Shown piece after piece: positions 34,701 through 46,700 of a stretch of DNA of 50,489 nucleotides. The stretch comes from an uncultured Akkermansia sp. GTDB taxonomy: Bacteria > Verrucomicrobiota > Verrucomicrobiia > Verrucomicrobiales > Akkermansiaceae. The stretch covers positions 1-50,489 of the forward strand of contig CANQBZ010000014.1 of the NCBI GenBank assembly GCA_947589295.1, read 5' to 3'. The notes under the pieces are model-generated. The model was given only the letters and a program-made list of their open reading frames with translations. It was not told the DNA's origin and did not search any database. The position numbers and the translations under genes were made by a program. Positions within the stretch are counted from its first letter, which is position 1; every line of letters starts with the position of its first letter.

Positions 34701-37700
34701 TCAGGATGTCGAGGAGACCCTCCGAGGAAAGCTCCAGATCGAAAGCGAACCGCCCCTGCTCGTCCCTCACGTTCTGCACGGTCAGGTTGCCCCCCACGCC
34801 CAGCAGGTAATTCTGCGCCGCGCCGGGAGCCGTGCCTATGTTTTCCGCAGTGAGGGTGAGGCTCAGCCGGGTTTCTCCTTCCCCGCTGCCCACGGTCACG
34901 CCTCCGCTCACGCCGCGCAAGCGGCCGTTGGCGTTCACCGTGATTTCGCTGAACTTGGCGCCGTCCGTCCCGCCCGCATTCACCCAAGCGATATCGTCGG
35001 CCGCGGCAACCGCATCAGTGTTCACGCGCAGCTCCACGCCCTCAGCATCGAATGGGTGGGCAAGCACGCCGCGCCGCAGCACAAAGAGGCTGCCCTCCAG
35101 GGGATTCCCTTCCTCATCCGTCCCCGCTTTGGCCCCGCCGGACCAACTGCCGGCCGTGCCCTCGCCGTCGCCCAGCCAGATTTCGTTGCCGTTGAAGATC
35201 AGAGACCCCGTGGAGCTGTTCTTCGGCGTGGCATTCTCGCCGCTGCCCACCACACCGCCGGCCAACGCCAGCACCGTGCCCTCCATGTCGTGCACCACAT
35301 CCACCGCGCCGCTCACCACGCCCGTCAGCCTCAGCACGGGGGATTCTCCCGCCGCGTGCGACCAGTTCTTCACCGTGTAGCCGAGCGTGATGACGCCCGT
35401 GCCGTCCAGATTCGCCGCCACCGTGTTCCCGTTGTACAGGTCGCCTTCCAGCCGCCAGGTGGACCTCGCCCCCTCCGGCTCATCCAAAGCGACCGCGCGG
35501 ACCTTGCCGACCGGTGGCACCGCCCCGGCGACAATCGTGCCGGAGAAGTCCGTGATATCGCCGGTCAGGGCGCCCTCGAATCTGCCCGCGGCGTTCGCCA
35601 GCGTTCCCGTGCCGTGAATCTCCTCCGCTTTCAGCGTGTAGGCCGTCTTGGCGTCTGCCGACGCCGGGTCAGTCAGGGCGTCATAACCGCCGACGTAGGT
35701 GGTCGTACCCTCCGTGATGGTGATGCTCTTGGCGGTGATGGCGGAGGCTTGATCCGCCGTCTCCCCGCTCACAATGGCGCGGCCGGAGAGCTCCAGCGCC
35801 GTGCCCTCGCCGCCCAAGGCGTTCACCGCAGTGTAGGTCACCTCGCTGCTGCTCGAATCGCCCACGAGCCGTAGGGCGCCGCCGAAGTCCTTATTGTCCG
35901 CGCCGAGCTTGTAGGCGCCCTTTGCACCTGTCTCGGCATCGCCGACCTGGATGACGCCCGTGCCGTCAAACGTTGCCTTCCTCCCCTCGGCCGTGATGCC
36001 TGCGCCGCTCGCCGCGACCAGCTCGACCGTCGCGCCTGCCTCCGCCGTCGTGGTCTGCGTCAGTGCGGCTGTGCCGCCGCTCACGCTGAGGGTCTGCTTG
36101 CCCTCCAGCGCCGTCATCTCCCCGTTCAGGGACGTCGTACCATTGGTGAGGTGCAGGTCCAGTTGGAAATGGCCGCGCCCGCTCGTGGTGAGGCCCTTCT
36201 CCAGGATCAATTTCACGCCCGAATTGTCGGTGTTGCCTGTGTTGCTCCATTTCACGTTCAGGTCGTCCGTGGCGGGCGCGGTCTCGCTCGGGCTCCCGCC
36301 CACCTGAATCTTCACGCCAGCCGTGTTATCATTCTCCTTCTTGCTCACCTGCCCGGACAAATCATCATTCAGCGCCAGCTTCCCTTGGCCGTTCTCGCCG
36401 TACATCAGCGTGCCGCCCTGGAACTTCAACTCCGTGTTGTCCTGAATGGCGCCCTGCACGCCGAGCTCCAGCGTGCCCTCGTTCTTGAGCTGCACACCGG
36501 GAATCTTCCCATTCACCAGCCCCAGGCGCGCATGCGCTTCGCCCATGGGGTTGTCCGAGCCAACCACCATGTCACCTTCCAGATTCAGCCCCTTCAGCTC
36601 CGTGCTGCCCTCTTCATTCCCCTGGGTGAAGTTGAAGTCGCCGCTCTGCACCTCAATGCTCCCGGCCTCAACGCCGCCGTCCACGGACACATCCTGATTC
36701 TCGGCGCCGGCGGTGAAGTAGTAGGTCTGCTGACCGAACGTCGACTTCTCCTCATCGGTCACCTCCCGCTTCGTCCAGTTCTCCGTCAACTCGTCGGAAT
36801 CCTGTCCATTCTGCGTCCAGGCGCTTCCCGCCCCCCCTTCCCAGTACCACACATTCGGCGCCTCCACGTACACGCGCAGCGCCAGTTTGTCGCCATCCTG
36901 CACAACGAGCTGCGATTTCAGCGTCACGCCTTCCGCGTCGGCAAGGGGTATATCGTTCAGATCGAAGTAGTCTCCGATGGCCGTGTCCCCGCCAAGGACA
37001 AACTGGTCCATATCCAGCCCGTCCACCAGGTAGTACACGCCCTGCTGAAGCTTGTCGTCGTTCTCGAAGTACAGCTCCAAACCAATCTTGACACCCAAGG
37101 AGAGAGCGCCGCGGGTGAACTTCATGTTCTCGCCGCCTTTTAGGTAGGCGTCGTCCTTGTTGCCGAAGCTGCGGCCATCCATGCAGATTTTCAGACCGCC
37201 CTCCAGGCTCTGCTGCGTGTAATCCAGGCCGCCGGCGGTCAAATCCGGATTGCCGGCGAGGGTGAGGTTGCCCTGGTGCAGGATGATCTTGCCGGTGTAG
37301 TCGGCGCGCAGGCCGCTGGCCCCTTCCTGGGCGTGCCAGCTCTTAAGCGCAGCCAGCGTCAGATTCCCCGCGCCGGTCTTGGTGAAGGTGTCGTGCCCGC
37401 CCACATCCTCGGCGCTGCTCAGCTTGTGCATCACCAGCAGAACGGAACCGTGCATATCCACGTCCATCCCCGCCGCCACATCCACGGCGTCAAAATCCTG
37501 CAGGTGCAGGTGCGCGCCCAGCTGCGTGAGCGATGAGAAATCGCCGCCGCTCTCCCCGGCCATGAAGGCCAGCGTCGCCGCCTGCTCCGACCACGTGCCC
37601 GGCTCGTCACCCGTTCCCGGGGTGTAGCCCACGGTGGAGTAGTCGTTGGCGTTGCCGCTGCCCTGGCTGAACTCGGCGATGTTGCGCTGGTAGCCGCCGG

Positions 37701-40700
37701 ATATTCCCACGTCCACAAGCGCCGATCCGTACTGCATTTGCTGCAAGTCAAAGCCGCCGTACACCTCCACGCGGGTGCTCTTCGTGCGCACATTCAGCTC
37801 CGCCTCATTGCCGGTCTGGTAGTGGTTGCCCGCGGCGTACACGCCGCCCGACAGCGTGCCGGACTTCAGGCTCACGGTGATCTCTTCCTGCGTGGGGGAG
37901 TCGCCACTGCCCAGGCCCTTGACGCAGCGGCGCATGCTGCCGCCGAAGATGTAGCCGTTCACCGCACCGCCGTCCAGGGTGACGTTCACATTGCCCAGCC
38001 TGAGGATATCCGGGTTTTCCGTGTTGGCGGAGAAGTGTCCGCCGATGATATTGCCGTTCACCGTGCCGCCGGTGATGGCGATGGAGCTGTTGCCCTCGAT
38101 GTTGAGTTCATTGGGCGTTGCGTTCGGCGAGAGCGCGCTGTAGCTGCCGCCCACCACCAGGCCGTTGATCTCGCCGCCCTTCACCTCAATCTCCGTGCCG
38201 CCGTGGATGTTCAACGTGTGGCTCGGCTCGGTCGCGCTCTCGCCTCCAATCGTCAAACTGCCCGTACTCTCGTCGATGAGTACGCTGCCGCCCACCAGCG
38301 CAATGCCGTCGTGCAGGGCGTTGCCCTTGCGGTCTGTCTCAGCGTTCAGCGTCACCCCGCCGTTCACGACCACGTGCGTCACCGGCTCAGTCTCCCCTCC
38401 CTCCTCGTCCGAATGAACGCCGATGGAGGAGCTGCCGCCCTGCGTCTTGTCGTACACATAGCTGCCGCCCACCACCAGGCCGTTGACGGTCACGCTCCCG
38501 AGGTCGCTGCCCAGCGTCAGTTCAGTGCCGCCCCGGATGCTCACGTCGTACTCCTTCTTCTCACCCGCCGCGCCCGTGCCGTAGAGCACATAATCGCCCG
38601 CCACAATGCGGGCGTTCTTGAAGACGCCGCCTTCGACATTCAGCGTGGCTGCGCCCGTCTGGGTGTGGCTGCCGGTGGTGCCCTCCAGGAAACTGCCGCC
38701 CACCAGCGCCGCCACGTTGCTCTGCGTCACATTCGGCCCCTGCTTGCGCGTGGTCAAGTCGTAGCCCAGGTCGAACGTCGCCGCGCCCGTCACCGTCACC
38801 ACCGTGTTGCCGTCCAGGATGCCGCCGCCCGTCGCCGAGTTGTTGCCATCCCCTGCGGCAACGGGTGTGCTGTAAGCGCCGCCGTTGCTGTAGTTGCCGC
38901 CCACCACGCGCCAGTACTCGCCCTGGTCCAAGTTCACGGTGACACTCCCGTTGGCATCCAAGGTGAGAGCGCCGCTGTAGGTGCCCGCCGCGGTCGTATC
39001 CGTGTCGCCGCCGATATCCTCGCTTCGCGTGCCGCCGAACCAGAATCCGCCCGCCACCATGTTGCGGTACGCCCCGCCGTGCAGGTCAATGAGGATGCCC
39101 TCGCTTCCGCCGGCGTCATAGTTGGTGATGCTGCCGCCCGCGTTGTCGCGCCGGCTCGCGCCGTTGATGCCGCCCCAGAACTCCACGTTGCGGTTCTCTT
39201 TCACCGCCTCCCACCAGTAGACGCCGTAGATGGTGATGGCCGAGGCGTAGCCGGAGCCGCTCGCACCGGGGTTGTACACGAAGCTCGTCTCGGTGTTGGC
39301 GCCACCCTCCGGGGCTGCCTCACCGCTGAAGTTGCCGCCCACAATGGCTTTCTCGAAGCTCTCCCCGCCGCGGTCCGACTGGCTGGCGTAGAAGTTCTCG
39401 TACCCGCTGAGGTCGATGGTGATCTCGCTGGCGCCGCGGAACGCCATGTTGCGCTTCGTGCCCCCTGTGCCTGAGCTGTTCGAGCTCCCGATCCACGCGT
39501 TGCCGCCCACGATGTGGTAGAGCTCCGGATCGTCACTGGCATCATTATCGCCGTCCGAAATGGTGATGGCCTTGTGCGTCGTCTGATCCCGGCGGCCCTT
39601 GAGCACGGTGTAGATGTAGATGTGCGAATGGCCGTCAAAATCGTACGTGCCCACTTCCCCGGATGCGCCCGATGCCGTCACCGTGCTGCCGCCCACAATC
39701 CCGCCGCACACGTCCGTGCCAAACTCCGGCTGCAACATGCCGTCCGGGTCGCCGTTCTCGTCTTTCCCCTGCGCGCCCTCGTAGACGGAGATGTAGGTGT
39801 CGCCCTCAAAGATAGCGGGGCTGTTGGTCACGTGGTTGCCGCCCACAATGTGGTCCACCGTGCCGCCCTGCACCTGGATGTGCGTGTCGCCCCGGAAGCC
39901 GAGCGTGAGATTATCGCCCGATGCCGTCTGCACAAAGGAGCTGCCGCCCGCCAGCAGGTGGAAGCGCTCATCCTGATGCGCCCAGAGCGAGATGTACACA
40001 TCGTGCTCCTGCATGCCGTCCGTACTCCCGGCGCCTGCATCATTGTACAGCTTGCCGCCCAGGATGGTGAGCTTGGAGCCCTTCTCATTGATGTCCGGGA
40101 GGCTGCTGCCTTTCTCCAGGCGCACGTACACGGTGTTGTTGTAAACCATGTCGGAGCCCCCCTCCCTCGTGAACTCATCCGAAAGGCTCAGGCACTTCGT
40201 CGTGAAGCTCCCTCCCGGGGTGTCCTTGGAGGCGCCGTCATCACCGGGCCCCAGGAGCTTGTACCACAGGCAATCCGGGTCCGCCTCCCCGCCCTCCGTC
40301 CGGTACCACACGGCCGCGCTGAGGCCCAACTGCTTGTTGCTCGGGCCGTTGGTGGCTTCGGTTCCCCAGTTCTCATCCCAGTAGCGGAGCGCCTGCTCGT
40401 AGCTCGACAGACGGAGGTAGAGGTCCCACCGATTTTCCTCCTCGTTCTTCACCCAGCTCAGCTCGACCTCATCGCCGTACCCGTTGTCGAAGAACATGTC
40501 GAACTTATCCTGGGTCCATGTGTTCTTCAAGTCGTCGTCAGTGGTGTAGATGCCCAGGTAGAGCGCATCCAGCGCCACGGCGGACGGGTCGAAGCCCTCC
40601 AGCCTCAGCCCCACCTTGCCGCCGAACGTGGAGCCTCCGGCATCATCCGTCGTGAAGTTTTCCTTGAGTGTGTTCCAGTCGAATTCCACCACCTTCGTAT

Positions 40701-43700
40701 CCGGATCCAGCACAGCCTCCGTGTAGGAGAGGTGGGTCCCCGCCGCCAGCGTCAGTTTTGTGATGCTCAACGCCCCCGCACCCGCATAATCCATCTGCAA
40801 GCCCTGCCCGCTCGTCAGCTTCAAGTGCGAAATGGTGAACTCCCCCGCGCCCCCCGTCTTCCTTACGGTCGCGCTGCCGTTCACCGTCACCGCACCCGCC
40901 GGGGGATTGTCCTCGGCTCCTCCGCCCGCAATCACGATGCTGCCGGCCTGGGCGCCGGAGACGATCTCCCCGCCGATGGTCAGCACATTGTTGTCATCCG
41001 TCGTCGCCGTGAAGGCGCCGCTGTAGCCGTCGATCTTGCCCAGGTTGATGACGCGCTGAGCGCCCGCCGCTCCTCCCATGGCTGAGATCGTGATGTCCCC
41101 GCTGCCCGTCAGCGCGCTGAAGGTGAAAGTTTGCCCCTTGGTTGCCGACGTAGAGAAAGTGATGTCCCCGGCATCGGCGTTCTCTCCGATGATCCCTTCA
41201 ATGTTCAGCGCGCCGAAAGCGTAGATTGTCTCCACCGGCCCGGAGTAGCTGCTCTTCAGTGTGCCGCCATTCGCCAACGTCAACTGATCGCCCTCGCCTC
41301 CCACCGTCACAGTCGTCCCGCCCCGATCAAACTCCAGCACACTGCTGGACCCATCCACCTTCACATCATGCAGACTCACAGCCCCCCCACCGACAAACTT
41401 CAGCGTTCCCCCGCTCACCAGCACGCGCGTGCCCTCCGCCGTGGCCGTCAACTCACAGAGCTGAAGCGTGCCATCCCCGCTCTTCTCCAGCGTAGCCTTG
41501 CCCCCCAGCGTTATTTTGCCATGAGAGGCGTCACCGCCTGTGGTCACGCCCGAACCCGGTTGCACCTTCATCGTCCCGTTGCCCGTGATATTGACGGTCC
41601 CGGTTGTGCCAAATATGAACTTCTGCACGGCGAAGGTCACAGGATTCGTAGCGTCATCAAGACCCAACTGGACGGTCCCTGGCCCATCCCACTCAAAGTT
41701 GGTCAAGATATTGTCTCCGGCAGCATTACTCCCTCCCACAAAGAGTTTACCCGAAACAAGTCGCATTTGGGATGCCGTGCTATTGCCGAGGATCTTGCCC
41801 CGGACGGTAAACGTGCCATTCCATATATCCACTGGCATCGTCGCTGAGGCCCCAGCAGTAGCGATATCGCTATTCTGCGTATTCTCAATGATAAGATTCC
41901 CCGTTATCGTTACCGCGCTTCCCTGACTCCGATTATTGCGATCCATTCCCAGATGGATCGTCCCACCACTTGCCAACGTCACATCGCCGTTCACAGTGAG
42001 GGTGCAAGCCTGAGTCCCGTCATACACTCGGATATCGCCCCCTACATCGGTGACATTCCCATTCACCGTGAGGCTGCCCGCGCCCCCGCTGCCGATTTTC
42101 AGCACGCTGTTTTGGGCCATGCCCGTGATTCCCGCCAGCGCGTTCTCCGTCCCCACCAGGGTCAACGTTGCGTTTTGCCCCAGCTTCAACTTGCCGCTGC
42201 CGTACAGGTGCGTTATCGCTGCTGTACGTGTACCACTGGTGATGTCGGCAAGCTCTAGCGTAACATGCTCTCCAAGGTTGATATCCTTAGCAGCTCCCCC
42301 GCTACCAATGACTTTGATTGTGCGCTCCGTATTCCCATCAGAGATAATGTTGCCGCCATAGCCAGTCGACAAACCGCCAATCCACCCCACAGTCACATCC
42401 GCACCGAGCTTCAGTGTGGAATTAGCCTGGAGGTACAGTCCGCTTGCGTAGTTCTCCCACGCCGCCTTGGCATAAAGGAGCGTATTCTGTCGGACGCCGA
42501 TTCTCCCCGAACCTGCCACCTTTCCTCCCAATTCAACCGTCCCACCGCCGCTAATCCAGCCAGAATCCGCATCCGACTGCATCTGCAACGCCACGCCATC
42601 CGTCCCCCCCGCAACAACAAGCGTTGCCCCGGCCCCCGCCGATAAAGAAGCCGTGGTCTCCAAACCCTGGCCATTTGATGTCCCTATCCCGAATATGACC
42701 TGCCCCACCGTATACGTCTTCCCGTTTCCACTCACCTGGAATGTCCCGGTTCCATCGTTGTTGTCATTCCTCAGATCCACCGTCCCTGCCACGTAAGTGT
42801 TTCCCTCATTTTCCAACCCTAAAATTTCCACCGTTCCTCCATTCACCACAAAATTTCCGGCACTGTTCTTATCGCCGTTGCTCACGCCCACCATCGTGCT
42901 GATAGTCAACGCGCGGGATCCCGTTTTGGTAAGCGTGTGCCCGGTCCCATCATCACCACTCAGTTTCAACGTCCCGGTGATGGCGAGCGAATTGCCGGAT
43001 GTGTCTATGGTTGCGTCATCGCTCAGGACGACGTTCCATCCGATACTTGGCAAATTAGTGTTGGTTACAGCAAGGGTCCCACCGGCAAGGTCTAGGGTGT
43101 TGTTCAGGAGGGCGTCCTTACTTGTGAATCCTGCATTATTGCTGTTGAGATGCAAAGCGCTCCCCTTTTTGACAACAAACTTTTTCAAATGTTTGTCGAG
43201 AACTCCATTGAGCGCATTGTTATTCGTGAGATCCAAGATAATGTTATCGAGTTCCAGAGTGTCTAGGACAGCATCCCTCGTTGCCTGACCAAACAATCGC
43301 CTCACGATGGAATATGCACCACCATAAGCCGCAACGTTGCCATCTCCATGAAGCGCAACGACGCCTTCGCCCCACACGTAGTCGCTGCCAACCGAAGAGG
43401 CACTCGCTTTGTTGCCCCATGCGTCACCAGCCTGGGTGACGTCAATTACCAGCTTGCTGTTTGCCTTCACCTCGACCGCGCCAAAATGCCGCATCGTCGT
43501 GTCCTGCTGTTTATCAGTGAAGTGCACGGTGGTCGACGTGGTTCCATCGCCGATGATAATCCCCGCATTGTCACCCTGAATGGCCGAAAATGTTACTGTA
43601 CCCTCACCGCTAATGGTGTTGCTGCCTGTTCCCGTGAAGCTCACCGGCAGGTTGAAGGTGGCCTGGGAGTTGAAGGTGGCCTGGGAGTTAGCGGTGGTAT

Positions 43701-46700
43701 CGCCATCCAGCCAGGTGCCCGCGAGGGTGAGATTGCCGGCAAGTTCAATGCTGTCGGCGGGGTCGCTCGGGTCAGCCGCGAAGGTGTAGTTCGCGCCGTT
43801 ATGGGTGGTGGCGCTTCCGTCCACCAGTCCATCGGTGGCGCCGACTGTCATATCCTGCGCGTGCACGGCGCCGGACACGGTGACGCTCTGCGTCGCTACG
43901 GCAGAGCCTCCCTGCTGCGGCAGGGCGAGGAAGATGACGCTGTCGTGCTCAATGAAGTTGGCCGAGGGCTCGCCCTGTCCGTCTCCGTTGGACCAGAGGG
44001 TGCTCGTGTTGCCCTCGCTCCACTTCGCGGCGTTTGTGCTGTCCGTGCCGGTCCAGTAGATGGCGTGCTCGTGCTGCAGGTAGAGCTCGCCCTGGGCATT
44101 CAGCCGGACGGAGAGGTTGCGCCCTGCGAGTTCCCCGCCCGTGTTGGTGACGTGAATGTTGTTAAGCAAGTCGCCCAGGGCGGTGAGGCTGTTCGCATCA
44201 AAGAGGGTGTACTTTTTGGATGAGTCGCTGATCCAACTGCTCAACCAATTGCCGGTGATATCCAGCGTCAGACCGCCCGTTGCAAGGCTGACGCCGCTGG
44301 CCGCCAACTGAATCTTGCCGCCGCTTGTCTGACTGGCCAGCTCCACACTCAGCCAACCGCCGTAGGTGAGACCGGCGCCGAGGTGCAGATTGACGTTGGC
44401 GCCCAACTTGACCGCGGATGTTGAGGCTGAGCCGAACTGCAGGCTCGCTCCCGTTGCTCCCTCTTGGGCGCTGAGACGGAGCTCCGAGCTGCTCGGCGCT
44501 GCATCGCTGCTCGAAGGATCGCCCTTGACGGAAAGCGCGCCCAGCGTCCAGTTTCCTTTGCCCAATTTGATGCTGCCGCCTCCCTCCCGCAGCACCACGC
44601 TGCTGAGGGTGGAAGAATTTGTCGCCACCGTGCTGCTGCCCAAGGCCAGCACGGTGTTTCCGGCATTCTCGCCATTACCCACGAGATGCACGGCGCCGGT
44701 GAAGCCGCTGATATTCGTAACGGTGAGGGTCGGAGCTGTTGCGGCAGTCCCGGTGACTCCCAGCGCTCCGGCGCCCGTCAGCGTAGCAATGCTGCACCCG
44801 TCCCCGAACATCTGACTGGCTCCGCTTGCTATCTCCAAGCTGACGCCCGATGAGAAAGTCACATTCTGCACCGCCGGCGCATTCAGCCCCGTGATTTTTA
44901 CCGTGGCGCTGCCGCTATTGCCGCTGCGGTCAAAAAAGGCGGGGTTGTGCCGGTTCGCGCCATCCTCATACGAACCGGTGAGCACACCCTCAATCGACAA
45001 GGTGACGCCGCTGTTCAACACCACGTGCACGCGCCCAACGTCCGCCGCCTGGGCCACAAAGTCAATGTGCCCCTTCAGCTCAGAAGTGCCCGTTATACCG
45101 AGATTCGCCTTTGTGGTATTCCCGCCGCTGCCACCCGCCAGGCGCAGGTCGGAAGTTCCTCCCAACGTGCCCACAGTCAACTGCCGTCCGCCCGCTATCA
45201 GAACAAGCGACGGGTCCTGCACATCAAGAGCTTTGATGGTGAGATTAGCATTGCCGAAAAAGGCGTTGGCTTTCTTCAAGCCCGCCGTGCCGTCAACACT
45301 TGTGTTGTACTGGCTGCCTCCCAAATGCAACGTGAGGTTTGAAAGGGTATTCGCCGAAGAATCTACTTGGCACTTAAAGCCGGCATCGTTGACATAGAGG
45401 TCCGTGAGTCCGGCAGGCAAGACGGTCGTGCGAAACTCAAACTTGCCCACAGACGCGCTCACATCTCGCTCCGCAGAGTTCAGCCACAAGGCAGTAACCG
45501 TATTAGGCAGGGCGGCAATGGTTGGCCCAGTGGTTGTGCAATTAGATTGCAGCCATAGCCGCAAATGGGTTACTCGCCCGCCTGAGAGAGATAGGGTGGC
45601 GTTTCCCGATGCATTCCCTGGCAAAAGACAGGTAATGTCAGTGGCTGTCTGCCACACAGAGGTGGAGGAGGAGGTAAAATCGTATGACGCATTGGTGCTG
45701 CCGAGAGTAAATTTCGGTGTGCCGAGTGACGATGTCATCCCCCAATCTGTGGAATTCGTGCTATCTTTCGGCTGGAAAGCCACAGCTTTGTCCCCTTCCG
45801 GCACAAGTTGGAAATACCCCTCGCCATCGCAGGCAAACCGATAACCCTGCGGAAGGTTGTTTAACCCATCGAAAACAAACGTTGCTCCCGGTTCGGCCAG
45901 GAAAAGGTCTATTCCTTGATTCAGGCTGCTAATGCTCTTCCGGTGGAACGGGTCATCGTTGAATTCGTCATACCACGATGTATCAACCCCATACCAATGG
46001 ATCGTGCTGCTGGCAGAGGCAGTCACCTGATCAACGTCCAAGGACACTTGGTCCAGATGCAATTCCAAGGTGCTGCCACTATAAAGCGTGATCGCCTGGT
46101 TCTGCACCTGGAGCGTACCCTTTGTACCATTGCTCCCCTGTCCAAGGCCCTGCACTGTCAGGGACCGCCCTTCCTCCACAGTGAGACCGTAATGTTGCCA
46201 CGACAAGGTCTTGCCACCGGCAATCTCAAAGGTAGCGTCGGACTGCACGTGCGCTTGGTGGTTATTGCTGCCTGAGTCCACGAATGTCATGTTTGCCCCG
46301 ATGGAGAAGAGGACCTCCGTATTTGCATCCCCGCTTTTCAGTTTGATGGTTCGGTCACCTGTGCTATCGGTGGTAATGGTGTAGGTGACGCTATCATGCG
46401 CCTCCGTGATGAGCCCACCCAAAACTAACGGGGCAAAAGTCAGCAGGAGTGATTGGTCCCCATACGTGGCGGCACCGCCACCTTCTGATGAATGCCCGAA
46501 GCGCAGGGTGTGACCGTAGGTGGATGAGGCATTCCCCACGTCAGTGAAAGTATTTTTCCAAAAAGCGTCAGTCCCACTAGTTAAAGTTCCCAAATTTCCA
46601 TCAGTACCAATATACTTGAGCTCGTTGCCGGTGAGACTACTGCCATTTACGGAAAAGCCCACGGTGGATGTGGACATATCGCCTGTTGCTGAGAGGCTAA

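Noticed and set aside
31702..35874. 1,390-codon open frame on the plus strand opposite the autotransporter, and similar long ones to 45 kb
   Set aside because: They are antisense to a gene with signal peptide, repeats and barrel, and their composition (runs of H, R, A, V without domains) is that of the complement of a GC-rich coding strand.
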